The position numbers and the translations under genes were made by a program. The notes beneath the pieces are model-generated. The model did not search any database, was not told the DNA's origin, and was given only the letters and a program-made list of their open reading frames with translations. A DNA stretch of 9,072 nucleotides from CAZFAP01 sp964516325 (lineage in GTDB: Bacteria > Auribacterota > JABMQX01), in contig CAZFAP010000191.1 of NCBI GenBank assembly GCA_964516325.1, positions 1 through 9,072 of the forward strand. The letters run 5' to 3'. Within the stretch, counting starts at the first letter, position 1; every line of letters begins with the position of its first letter. Shown here piece by piece: positions 1 to 6,201 of this stretch.

Positions 1-27
1 GGCTCACCCAAACAACCCAACCTTATG

Positions 28-47
28 CCTGCCGGACAGCCGGCAGG
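28..47. repeat. Perfect 8-bp stem-loop
   Basis: CCTGCCGG (28-35) and CCGGCAGG (40-47) are perfect reverse complements separated by ACAG. There is no T-run next to it, so it is not a classical terminator. It may be a dispersed palindromic repeat or the 3' structure of a gene lying upstream of the window. I see nothing else between 1 and 345. Confidence 0.45.
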
Positions 48-347
48 ATGCCAGCCACGCAAACTCTAACCGGAACATTCACCACACTCCCCGCATCTGT
101 CAGACCCAATAGCTCGCAAATCCATTGCCGAATCCCCCGAGCCTCCCACCACTGAAATACAGCCACACCCAATGAAAGGATTATGACCCCAATCTGGTGA
201 CGGTGGCTGCTGTGGCGCCCACGCTCTCTTCAAGTATCTTGTGCTCCGGGTACCCTGACCGTCCTATAGCGGGGCCTCAAGCAGACCTTAAGCCCGTAGA
301 AATCCTTTTGCCAAACCACAGCGGGCACGCGGTAATCCCTCACCTAT

Positions 348-372
348 GGATGGCGAAGCTCATCGCCAATCC
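348..372. repeat. Stem-loop with one bulge
   Basis: GGAT+GGCGA (348-356) pairs with TCGCC+A+ATCC (363-372), leaving a 6-nt loop AGCTCA and a single bulged A at 368. It lies in the gene-free 5' region just ahead of the compound inverted repeat. Its role is unknown. It could be a small structured RNA element or part of the repeat unit. Confidence 0.35.
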
Positions 373-397
373 TGGAGTCTTTCGCGTGGGGATGCAG

Positions 398-561
398 CCG
401 CGGAGCGCGCAGAGATCCCAGAGACGAGCGGTCCCGGGCGATGCCCCCTCTGCGTTCTCCCCGACTTCGGGCGGGGTTAAGCTCCCTCCGCCGCTCCCAC
501 CCCGCCGACGGCGGGGGATGCCGCCGACATCCGTCCTCTGCGTGCTCTGTGCTCTCTACGG
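398..561. repeat. Compound inverted repeat (CCGCAGAG-type dispersed element)
   Basis: The left arm (398-426: CCGCGGAGCGCGCAGAGA, then CCCAGAGACGAG) is the imperfect reverse complement of the right arm (532-561, CTCTGCGTGCTCTGTGCTCT, then CTACGG). Most positions of the roughly 29-nt arms match. The interval holds two further GC-rich hairpins: 459-476, with a TTCG tetraloop closed by C-G, and 500-516, with CCCCGCCG and CGGCGGGG around a single A. The same CTCTGCG/CTCTGTG vocabulary recurs at 6510-6592 and 8948-8976, so this is a family of non-coding intergenic elements. Open frames crossing it (for example 197-670 and 441-1232, plus strand) look like by-products of its composition. Confidence 0.6.
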
Positions 562-595
562 TGAGTCCCCCCGTAACGGAGGCATTACGCGCGGC

Positions 596-624
596 TTGCA
601 TTTCCGATTTGCATTGGATATTAT
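596..624 (+). promoter_or_regulatory. Possible sigma70-type promoter for the CRTAC gene
   Basis: TATTAT (619-624) matches the -10 consensus at 5 of 6 positions and lies 17 nt downstream of TTGCAT (596-601), a poor -35 (3 of 6). The heptamer TTGCATT occurs twice (596-602 and 609-615), which might mark a regulator site. The start codon is about 40 nt downstream. This stretch is locally AT-rich compared with its GC-rich flanks, which favours a promoter, but the -35 match is weak. Confidence 0.35.
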
Positions 625-666
625 TCAGAAGTACCTGGGAAAGTCTGACGCGCATCTGGGGTGCCG

Positions 667-2580
667 ATGAGCCACAAGCGACGGTCGAAAAGGCCCGCAA
701 GAAAGGGCAGTTCTCCACGCCCGCCGGTCGCGCAAGTGCCGCGTCCGCAGGTTGTCGCACCGACAAACCACGAGCGCCCGGTTACGCCGCAGTCCCCTGC
801 CCGGCCACCGGGACGATCAAAGACCATTGCGGCGGCTGCCCTTGGCGCCGCCGTCGTCCTGGCCATCGCATTTGGGCTGTGGCGTGTCATCATTCGAGAC
901 CGCGGCAGCCCTCGCAGAGACGACGCTACCCTCCCTGCCCTGCCCTCTCGAGGTCTATTCACAGACGTAACCAAGGAAGCGGGGATAACCTTCCTCCACA
1001 CGACGGGGCAGAAGACCGGCCGGATGCTTTATCCCGAAATCATGGGGGCGGGGATGATTCTTTTCGATTACGACAACGACGACGACCTCGACATCTTTTT
1101 CGTGAACGGGAACTACATCAGGGGAAGAAAACCGGACCCGAAGATTTCGGACGTTTTGTACCGCAACGACACGCCTCCGGGCGGCAAATGGCGCTTCACG
1201 GACGTGACGGAAGAAGCGGGCGTCGCGGATAGCGCCTACGGGCAAGGGGGCGAGGCAGCCGACTTCGACAACGACGGCGACCAGGATTTGTACGTGACGA
1301 ACCTCGGTCCCAACGTCTATTTCCGCAACGAAGGAAACGGCAAATTCACCCGCTTACCGATCCTCGCGCAGGACGGATGGGGGCAGTGCGCCTCCGCCCT
1401 CGACTACGATAGCGACGGCGACCTCGACCTCTACGTCGTCAACTACCTCACGTACGATCCCGACAAGCAGGATTTGGGAATCTCGACAGTCGCGGGGCAA
1501 CTGATTCACGAATATCACGGACCGCAAGTCTATCAGGGAAGCCCGGACGTGCTGTATCGAAACAATGGCGACGGGACCTTCACGGATGTAACGAGACAGG
1601 TTGGGCTATATTCGCCGCGCGGAAAAGGAATGGGGCTGGCGATTGCTGACTACGATAACGATGGCGACCCGGACATCTTCGTGGCGAACGATATGATGGT
1701 CAACTACCTGTTTGAGAACTTTGGTGGGCGGTTTGTCGAGCGCGGGGTCGAAGCGGGCGTGGCGACCGACGCAAACGGCAATGTCGAGTCCTCCATGGGC
1801 GTGGACGTCGCCGACGTGGACAGCGATGGGCTTTTTGACATCATGGTGCCCTGCCGCCACAGGGAAAGCCATACGCTCTATCACAACGAGTGGCCGCTTT
1901 TCTCCGATGCCTCCGTCGAGCGCGGTCTCGACGAGGCGACGCTCGGTTATACAGGTTTCAGCCCCAACTTCCTCGACTACGACAACGACGGCGACGTGGA
2001 CTTGTACGTAACCACCGGGGAAGTTGTGACGCTGGAGGCCGCTGTCCGCAAGGGCTTCACGAAACCGGAACATTTTCAGGAGCGGTATGCCCAGCCCGAC
2101 CTCCTCCTCGAGAACAACGGGCGGGGGTATTTCCGGCGTGTTTCGCCAGAGCGACTCGGTCCCTACTTCAAGCGGCGGACGGTGGCTCGCGGTTCCGCAG
2201 CCGGAGACCTCGACAACGACGGAGACGTTGACCTCGTGATTAACACTTCGGAGGGGCGGCCCGTTCTTCTGCGAAATATGGTCAACGAGCAGCGCAAAGG
2301 CGGGCATTGGCTGACGCTGAAGCTGATCGGCACGAAGAGCAATCGGGACGCCATCGGCGCTCGGGTGACCGCGCGCACAGGCGGGAAAGTGCAATATCAT
2401 TATCTCAGGGGCGGGGGAAGCTACCTTTCGGTGAACGACCGCCGCATCCATCTGGGGCTGGGCGAAGCGACGGTCGTGGACACCATCGAAATTGCCTGGC
2501 CCTCGGGCACAAAACAAACGCTGGAGAAAGTCCAGCCCGTGAACCGCATTCTTACTATTCGCGAGGGACAACAAACATGA
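667..2580 (+). CDS. Membrane-anchored CRTAC / ASPIC-UnbV family protein with FG-GAP repeats
   Basis: The product is 637 residues. Residues 1-52 are basic and proline-rich (SHKRRSKRPARK). Residues about 53-77 form one hydrophobic segment (AAAALGAAVVLAIAFGLW), so the protein is probably anchored with its C-terminus outside the cytoplasm. Seven FG-GAP/VCBS repeats follow, each with a calcium-binding loop of the D-x-D-x-D/N-G-D-x-D kind, near residues 134, 199, 246, 328, 383, 437 and 514. This fits a seven-bladed beta-propeller. The end (about 547-632) is an ASPIC/UnbV domain (GARVTARTGG, LRGGGSYLSVNDRRIHLGLG, IEIAWPSGTKQTL). In this family such proteins are exported binding or adhesion-type proteins, and no substrate is known. 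I prefer ATG 667 because GGGG (658-661) sits 5 nt upstream; GTG 661 in the same frame would add two residues. The stop TGA overlaps the next frame's ATG (ATGA, 2577-2580), which suggests translational coupling. Confidence 0.88.
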   Translation: MSHKRRSKRPARKGSSPRPPVAQVPRPQVVAPTNHERPVTPQSPARPPGRSKTIAAAALGAAVVLAIAFGLWRVIIRDRGSPRRDDATLPALPSRGLFTDVTKEAGITFLHTTGQKTGRMLYPEIMGAGMILFDYDNDDDLDIFFVNGNYIRGRKPDPKISDVLYRNDTPPGGKWRFTDVTEEAGVADSAYGQGGEAADFDNDGDQDLYVTNLGPNVYFRNEGNGKFTRLPILAQDGWGQCASALDYDSDGDLDLYVVNYLTYDPDKQDLGISTVAGQLIHEYHGPQVYQGSPDVLYRNNGDGTFTDVTRQVGLYSPRGKGMGLAIADYDNDGDPDIFVANDMMVNYLFENFGGRFVERGVEAGVATDANGNVESSMGVDVADVDSDGLFDIMVPCRHRESHTLYHNEWPLFSDASVERGLDEATLGYTGFSPNFLDYDNDGDVDLYVTTGEVVTLEAAVRKGFTKPEHFQERYAQPDLLLENNGRGYFRRVSPERLGPYFKRRTVARGSAAGDLDNDGDVDLVINTSEGRPVLLRNMVNEQRKGGHWLTLKLIGTKSNRDAIGARVTARTGGKVQYHYLRGGGSYLSVNDRRIHLGLGEATVVDTIEIAWPSGTKQTLEKVQPVNRILTIREGQQT

Positions 2581-2732
2581 TGGGGAAACTCAGCCGCGTC
2601 TTCTTCTTTCTATGGATCGTGGGGCTCTCACCCCCTTCTCACCGTGAGCCAGCCGCTGAGTAGCCCAAGGAACTCTGGAGGCCGAAGGCGGGGACGTAAT
2701 ACGTCGGCAACTTCCCGAAGGAAATCATCTGG
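2577..2732 (+). pseudogene. Severed signal-peptide segment of the SUMF1-like gene (two in-frame stops)
   Basis: ATG 2577 overlaps the TGA of the preceding gene and opens a 28-codon frame, MMGKLSRVFFFLWIVGLSPP and then SHREPAAE. This is a typical export signal: a basic residue, a hydrophobic core, then a polar region. It ends at TAG 2661. The same frame continues with PKELWRPKAGT, hits TAA 2697, then runs through YVGNFPKEIIWLKDGAEM into the SUMF1-like domain with no shift of frame. Signal peptide plus short linker plus KDGAEM..VPAGEF is a usual layout for exported proteins of this family, so the segment looks like the original 5' end of the downstream gene. Both stops could come from single C-to-T changes (CAG and CAA). 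Sequencing error is possible. Stop recoding is unlikely, because TAA and TGA end neighbouring genes normally. Confidence 0.6.
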
Positions 2733-3410
2733 TTGAAGGACGGAGCGGAGATGGCCCTCGTCCCCGCAGGCGAATTCCTCTACGGCGAACAGAAGGAAAC
2801 GAGAGCTCTGGATGCGTTCTATATAGACAAATACCCCGTCACCCACGAGCGATACCAAACGTTCGTAGTGGCGGCGGGCTACAAGGCGCCCTACGTCCGC
2901 GCAGAGTGGGCGAGGCCGTTCCACTGGAACGGGGGGAAATTCCCGAGGGGGAAGGGAAAGTGCCCGGTCATTCTGGTGGACTGGTACGATGCGCTCGCAT
3001 TTTGCGAACGGGCGGGAAAGAGCCTGCCGACGGAGGAGCAGTGGGAGAAGGCTGCCAGGGGAACGGACGGGCGGCTGTACCCCTGGGGAGACGAATTCGA
3101 CGAGAAAAAGTGCAACTGCTTCCACACGAGAATCGAAGCCAACACGCCGGTTGACAAATTTCCCGGTGGCGCCTCGCCCTACGCGTGTCTCGACATGTCC
3201 GGAAACGTCTGGGAATGGACCAAGACTCGGAGGAAGGAGGGATATGTGATGCGGGGAGGTTCCTTTTTTGAGGGAGACATTCGGGTTCCGACATGCGCTT
3301 CGGTCTGGGGACGCCCCGACGTGAAGGGGCAGAACTGCGGCTTTCGCTCGTGCTATGTGCCGACCAGGGTGACCGACTCCGGAAGGAGCACTGAGAAACC
3401 TGCGCCATAA
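2733..3410 (+). CDS. SUMF1 / formylglycine-generating-enzyme-like domain protein, probably N-terminally truncated
   Basis: The open part is 225 residues. Family landmarks are in order: MALVPAGEFLYG (7-18), FYIDKYPVTHERY (29-41), PVILVDWYDALAFCERAG then KSLPTEEQWEKAARG (78-110), YPWGDEFD (116-123), the NVWEW signature DMSGNVWEW (154-162), VMRGGSF (172-178) and CGFRSC (202-207). True formylglycine-generating enzymes carry a cysteine pair shortly after the RGGS motif. Here that place reads FFEGDIR, so oxidation of sulfatase cysteines is unlikely, and a binding or scaffold role as in other SUMF1-domain proteins is more probable. The start is unsure. TTG 2733 has AAGGA 10 nt upstream, while ATG 2751 has GGAG 5 nt upstream but would remove the conserved KDGAE. 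Either start lacks the signal peptide left upstream, so the product would stay in the cytoplasm unless the upstream stops are errors. It is co-directional with the CRTAC gene. Confidence 0.72.
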   Translation: MKDGAEMALVPAGEFLYGEQKETRALDAFYIDKYPVTHERYQTFVVAAGYKAPYVRAEWARPFHWNGGKFPRGKGKCPVILVDWYDALAFCERAGKSLPTEEQWEKAARGTDGRLYPWGDEFDEKKCNCFHTRIEANTPVDKFPGGASPYACLDMSGNVWEWTKTRRKEGYVMRGGSFFEGDIRVPTCASVWGRPDVKGQNCGFRSCYVPTRVTDSGRSTEKPAP

Positions 3411-3433
3411 CCTGCGCGGTAGGGCGCTCTCGA

Positions 3434-3450
3434 CGGGAATCGCATTCCCG
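3434..3450. terminator. Stem-loop between convergent genes
   Basis: CGGGAAT (3434-3440) and ATTCCCG (3444-3450) form a perfect 7-bp stem around a CGC loop, in the 79-nt gap between the ends of the SUMF1-like gene and the minus-strand synthetase-like gene. The position suits a bidirectional transcription stop, but neither strand has a T-run after the stem. The assignment therefore rests mainly on position. Confidence 0.35.
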
Positions 3451-3489
3451 AACTCCCCCTAACAACCGATCAATGGGCGTTTTGGTCGC

Positions 3490-5154
3490 TCAGCCCACCA
3501 CGCCTCTCAGAATCGGACAGACCACTTCCTCGACGCCGCAATCGAGGGAATCCCCGGTTCGCCTCGAGCGAAGTTCCACTTTGCCCTCCTTGACCTTTTT
3601 CGGTCCGACGGTGATTCTCAGGGGCACGCCGATGAGGTCGGCATCCTTGAACTTCACTCCGGGACTGACATCCCTGTCGTCGAGGAGAACGTCAACTCCC
3701 TGCTTGGTCAGAGCTTCGTACAGGCGGTCGCAGACTGCCTTCTGGCTGTCATCTCGATAGCTGACGGGCGTTATGATGGCGTCGAATGGCGCCACTGCAC
3801 GCGGAAGGACGATGCCGTCCGCGTCGCAGAAATGCCCGACAAGAGCGACGAGAAACGTGTCCAGATGAAATGTGTGGACGCTGACGGAAACGGGCAGCGT
3901 TTTGTTGTCGGCGCCGAGCACTCGCAGAATAGCGCTTTCTCCGTCCGCCGCGCGCGACGCCGAAGACCTCATGAGGCCATAGGCTTGTTTGATGAAAAGG
4001 GGCTGCCCGCAATTGGGACAGGCGTCCCCTTCGCAAATCTGGCGAAGAAAAAAATACTCCGCACGGAAATCCCGTTCAGGTTCGACGCCAATCAGGTGAT
4101 AACCATCCTGGTTGGCGCCGCAAACCATATTGGAGCAAGACCGAATCCCATGATCCGCGAGAATGCGAACGCCCGTCTTCCCGACAGGACCGATGCTGCC
4201 CGGCTCAGCGCCGAAAGTCGCCTCCACCTCGTTGGGTTCCGCCGCGCGCGCATCGCTCGTCGCCAAAGCCTGGCACAGCAGGCATTCGTTGACCTGATCG
4301 TCCCCTCGAACGAGAACGAGCACCGGCTTGCCAGCGACGATGTAGAGAAGCGATTTGATGACGGACGCAGGAGGGACGCTTAGGAATTCCGAAACGGCGG
4401 CGATCGTTCTTTTGTCCGGCGTCTCGACGAGCTCAGGCGCTTCTTGAGGAGGAGGTGTAGGTTCGGTCTCTATGACCCGAGAAACCGCGCACTCCAGATT
4501 GGCAGTGTACCCGCAACGACAAAGGCCAACCGACGCGCTGCCCTCCTCAGAAATCACCGAATGTTCCTGCGCCGTGCTCTCCCGCTCTGGTTCCAGAGCA
4601 GCTTGCGAAACCACCGACTCAAGCCCGCATTCCTCCATCACTCTGGACAGAGCCGCCCACGCCGGATCACGAAGACTCACCTCGCCGATTTCACCGATGC
4701 GGAGAGAGAAAGCTCGAACCACGTAATCTTCCGACGGATGAGACGGCTCGAATCCGAAATAGAACCAAAGCTGGGGCAGTTCCTTGTACGACTGAAGATG
4801 ACGCGAGCCGATGTCCAGAAGAATCCGATCCGCTTCGGCCAACGGCGAGCGGGCCATCGAGCATCGGGCAGACTCCTTCCCCTTCTCCAACGCACCCGCC
4901 GAGGACTCCCCCGGAATAGAACGCCGCAGGGCGCGCGGCATCCGAACGGAGAACTCCTGCCCCCCTTTCTCGACGAGCCGCAGTCTGATCAGCCTTTCCA
5001 TTCTGCGAATGCATCTCTGGCCAAGCGGAAGGTACGCAGCAACACCCCTCGCGGCAATCCTCGCGTAACCAGCCCTCGCCATCAGCGCGAGAGAGCGCGG
5101 GGCGTCTGCCGGGCTCTCTCGCAACGTTGGAATGAACAATTGTGACCACCGCAT
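3490..5154 (-). CDS. Prolyl-tRNA synthetase paralogue with degenerate catalytic core and retained editing domain
   Basis: The product is 554 residues, close to bacterial ProRS (about 570), and collinear with it throughout. The start MRWSQLFIPTLRESPADA mirrors the E. coli N-terminus MRTSQYLLSTLKETPADA. Motif 1 (GVAAYLPLG, 37-45), SYKELP (122-127) and GYTANLECA (215-223) are recognisable. The INS editing domain (about 240-395) keeps Lys267 (VIKSLL), EPGSIGPVG, GANQDGYH (347-353) and RDF. A zinc-like CEGDACPNCG (374-383) follows. The C-terminal anticodon-binding domain is clear (IVLPRAVAPFDAIITPV, VLLDDRDVSPGVKFKDADLI). The aminoacylation motifs are gone: the T-H-E-E loop reads EADR (107-110), motif 2 FRDE reads PSHP, and motif 3 GIG..R reads HTFHLD. 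The frame is unbroken, so this is divergence and not a frameshift. ATG 5154 has AGGTGA 8 nt upstream and matches the family N-terminus. ATG 5163 and TTG 5190 are alternatives. It probably does not charge tRNA; a tRNA-editing or other tRNA-binding role is inferred. Confidence 0.8.
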   Translation of the reverse strand: MRWSQLFIPTLRESPADAPRSLALMARAGYARIAARGVAAYLPLGQRCIRRMERLIRLRLVEKGGQEFSVRMPRALRRSIPGESSAGALEKGKESARCSMARSPLAEADRILLDIGSRHLQSYKELPQLWFYFGFEPSHPSEDYVVRAFSLRIGEIGEVSLRDPAWAALSRVMEECGLESVVSQAALEPERESTAQEHSVISEEGSASVGLCRCGYTANLECAVSRVIETEPTPPPQEAPELVETPDKRTIAAVSEFLSVPPASVIKSLLYIVAGKPVLVLVRGDDQVNECLLCQALATSDARAAEPNEVEATFGAEPGSIGPVGKTGVRILADHGIRSCSNMVCGANQDGYHLIGVEPERDFRAEYFFLRQICEGDACPNCGQPLFIKQAYGLMRSSASRAADGESAILRVLGADNKTLPVSVSVHTFHLDTFLVALVGHFCDADGIVLPRAVAPFDAIITPVSYRDDSQKAVCDRLYEALTKQGVDVLLDDRDVSPGVKFKDADLIGVPLRITVGPKKVKEGKVELRSRRTGDSLDCGVEEVVCPILRGVVG

Positions 5155-5214
5155 CTCTGCCATCACCTGAAGAGGGACTGCCTGAACCAACGAAATCCGT
5201 TCTTGCCCATAGCT

Positions 5215-5244
5215 AACTTACACCGCCGTCCCTGCCAACGTCAA
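5215..5244 (-). promoter_or_regulatory. Possible promoter for the ProRS-like gene
   Basis: On the minus strand, TTGACG (5244-5239) is a 5-of-6 -35 match, and TAAGTT (5220-5215) follows after 18 nt as a poor -10 (3 of 6). An overlapping alternative is TTGGCA (5238-5233) with TAGCTA (5215-5210) at 17 nt. The region lies 55-90 nt upstream of the chosen start, where a promoter must exist. No element matches well enough to be sure. Confidence 0.27.
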
Positions 5245-5249
5245 TGTGC

Positions 5250-5275
5250 AAAAAGAAGGACGACGGGCGCCGTCC
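5250..5275 (-). terminator. Terminator-like hairpin on the minus strand in the divergent spacer
   Basis: Read on the minus strand, GGACG (5275-5271) pairs with CGTCC (5262-5258) around an 8-nt loop and is followed by TTCTTTTT (5257-5250). That is the form of a weak intrinsic terminator. It lies upstream of the ProRS-like gene with no minus-strand gene before it. It would therefore act on antisense transcripts from the feo side or as an attenuator in a long leader. The stem is short and an alternative pairing (GACGG/CCGTC) competes. Confidence 0.28.
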
Positions 5276-5331
5276 CCAAGGCCCGGCAAGAACCAACGGG
5301 GGACGCCAGCCACAATGGACCAACGAAGGTG

Positions 5332-5359
5332 TTGACAGGAGTTCGGTAGCCCTGATAAA
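5332..5359 (+). promoter_or_regulatory. Promoter of the dtxR-feoA-feoB operon
   Basis: TTGACA (5332-5337) is a perfect -35 hexamer. GATAAA (5354-5359), 16 nt downstream, matches the -10 consensus at 4 of 6 positions. Transcription would start about 40 nt before the regulator's ATG at 5407. The -10 lies within the 5341-5375 palindrome, so a bound repressor would block RNA polymerase. Confidence 0.65.
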
Positions 5360-5375
5360 CTTAGGCACACCGAAC
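5341..5375. promoter_or_regulatory. Candidate DtxR/MntR-type operator (35-bp imperfect palindrome)
   Basis: Arm 1 is GTTCGGTAGCCCTGA (5341-5355) and arm 2 is TTAGGCACACCGAAC (5361-5375). The outer seven bases (GTTCGGT and ACCGAAC) are perfectly complementary and several inner bases match too. Each arm also resembles TTnGGnnnnCCnAA, a form reminiscent of the TTAGG...CCTAA boxes of DtxR and IdeR. The two boxes are offset by 19 bp, so two dimers could bind. The palindrome covers the -10 element of the operon that encodes a DtxR-family protein, so autoregulation by metal is the natural reading. Confidence 0.58.
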
Positions 5376-5406
5376 TTTGGGAGACCGTGTCGCGAGGCAT
5401 TGAGAA

Positions 5407-6201
5407 ATGAGCAAAGAGTCTGCCCTTTCCGCGAGCCTTGAGGATTATCTGGAGGCGATCTATCACCTCGTCGAGGAAAATCACGTGGCCAGGGTGCGGG
5501 ACATCTCGGCGAGCATCGGGGTGAACATGTCTTCGGTGACGGGGGCGCTCAAGCAGCTTTCCTCGCATAATCTCGTGAATTACGAGCCGTATGAGGTAAT
5601 CACCCTGACGAACGCCGGCTTGAGCCGCGCGAAGGAGCTTGTTCGCCGACACAGAGTCCTCAAGAACTTCCTCCTGAACGTGCTATCGCTCGATCCGGAC
5701 GTGGCGGAGGTCAACGCCGACCGGATGGAGCATGCTGTGGACGCCGAAACCCTCGAGCGATTCGTCCGATTTGCGGAATTCGTCGAACGCTGCCCCCGCG
5801 GGGGACGGAAATGGATCGCGTTGTTCCGCACGTTCTGCCAGAAGGGCGCCCTCGAAGAGCAGTGTGAACACTGCCTGGAATCGTGCCTTCAGGCAATTCG
5901 GGAGGCGAAGCACAAAGAAAAGACGGGGCAACCGCGCCCCGAGCCGGCACGGCTCAGCGACCTGGCGCCGGGTGAAAAGGGGCGGGTGCTCAAAGTCGGC
6001 GGGCCAGCCGCCATCCGAAGAAGGATTGTCGAAATGGGTATCGTTGCCGGCACGACGATCGAAGTGAATAAACTGGCGCCTCTCGGCGACCCGATGGACC
6101 TCAAGCTGAAAGGGTATCATCTCTCATTGAGGAAGGAGGAAGCGGCGGGGATTCTCGTCGAGCGGGATAAGAGCCAGGGCCCAGGAGGTGCGGAGAAATG
6201 A
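5407..6201 (+). CDS. DtxR/MntR-family metal-dependent transcriptional regulator with C-terminal FeoA domain
   Basis: The product is 264 residues. An N-terminal winged helix (about 8-70; ARVRDISASIGVNMSSVTGA) is followed by the dimerisation and metal-binding domain (about 75-165) and a FeoA/SH3-like domain (about 182-253; LAPGEKGRV, MGIVAGTTIEV). Predicted metal ligands are Asp13 and Glu16 (LEDYLE), His82, Asp105, Glu108 and His109 (DRMEH). Asp13 and Asp105 replace the Met and Cys of DtxR, so the site looks MntR-like, although the three-domain build and the feo operon point to iron. A cysteine group (Cys129, 144, 153, 156, 160; QCEHCLESC) ends the second domain and could hold a metal or Fe-S centre (inference). 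GAGG (5394-5397) sits 9 nt before the ATG. The stop overlaps feoA (ATGA). Its likely role is to repress the operon through the palindrome over its promoter when metal is plentiful. Confidence 0.87.
   Translation: MSKESALSASLEDYLEAIYHLVEENHVARVRDISASIGVNMSSVTGALKQLSSHNLVNYEPYEVITLTNAGLSRAKELVRRHRVLKNFLLNVLSLDPDVAEVNADRMEHAVDAETLERFVRFAEFVERCPRGGRKWIALFRTFCQKGALEEQCEHCLESCLQAIREAKHKEKTGQPRPEPARLSDLAPGEKGRVLKVGGPAAIRRRIVEMGIVAGTTIEVNKLAPLGDPMDLKLKGYHLSLRKEEAAGILVERDKSQGPGGAEK

Noticed and set aside
524..588. CRISPR array suggested by repeated CTCTG units
   Set aside because: The units are 6-8 bases, irregular, without spacers of constant length, and there are no cas genes.
197..1232. Overlapping plus-strand open frames 197-670 and 441-1232, and minus-strand frame 344-766
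   Set aside because: They cross the repeat region or lie out of frame over the CRTAC gene, have low-complexity Arg/Pro/Ser-rich translations and no plausible ribosome-binding site.
1606..2574. 322-codon minus-strand frame
   Set aside because: Antisense shadow of the FG-GAP repeats. The runs of Val arise from the repeated GAC codons on the other strand.
2577..3410. Stop-codon reassignment or selenocysteine-type recoding
   Set aside because: The interrupting codons are TAG and TAA, not TGA, and TAA and TGA serve as ordinary stops for other genes in the window.
3475..3497. TGGGC...GCCCA inverted repeat near the end of the ProRS-like gene as a terminator
   Set aside because: Five-base arms with a long loop that run into the coding end. 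Not distinguishable from chance in GC-rich DNA.
3832..5145. Plus-strand frames 3832-4383 and 4444-5145
   Set aside because: Antisense to the ProRS-like gene, which has clear homology along its length.
3490..5154. Frameshifted ordinary proS as an explanation for the missing motifs
   Set aside because: Landmarks before and after the lost motifs (LPLG, SYKELP, GYTANLE, the editing domain) are all in the same frame with about the right spacing, so the losses are substitutions and not shifts.
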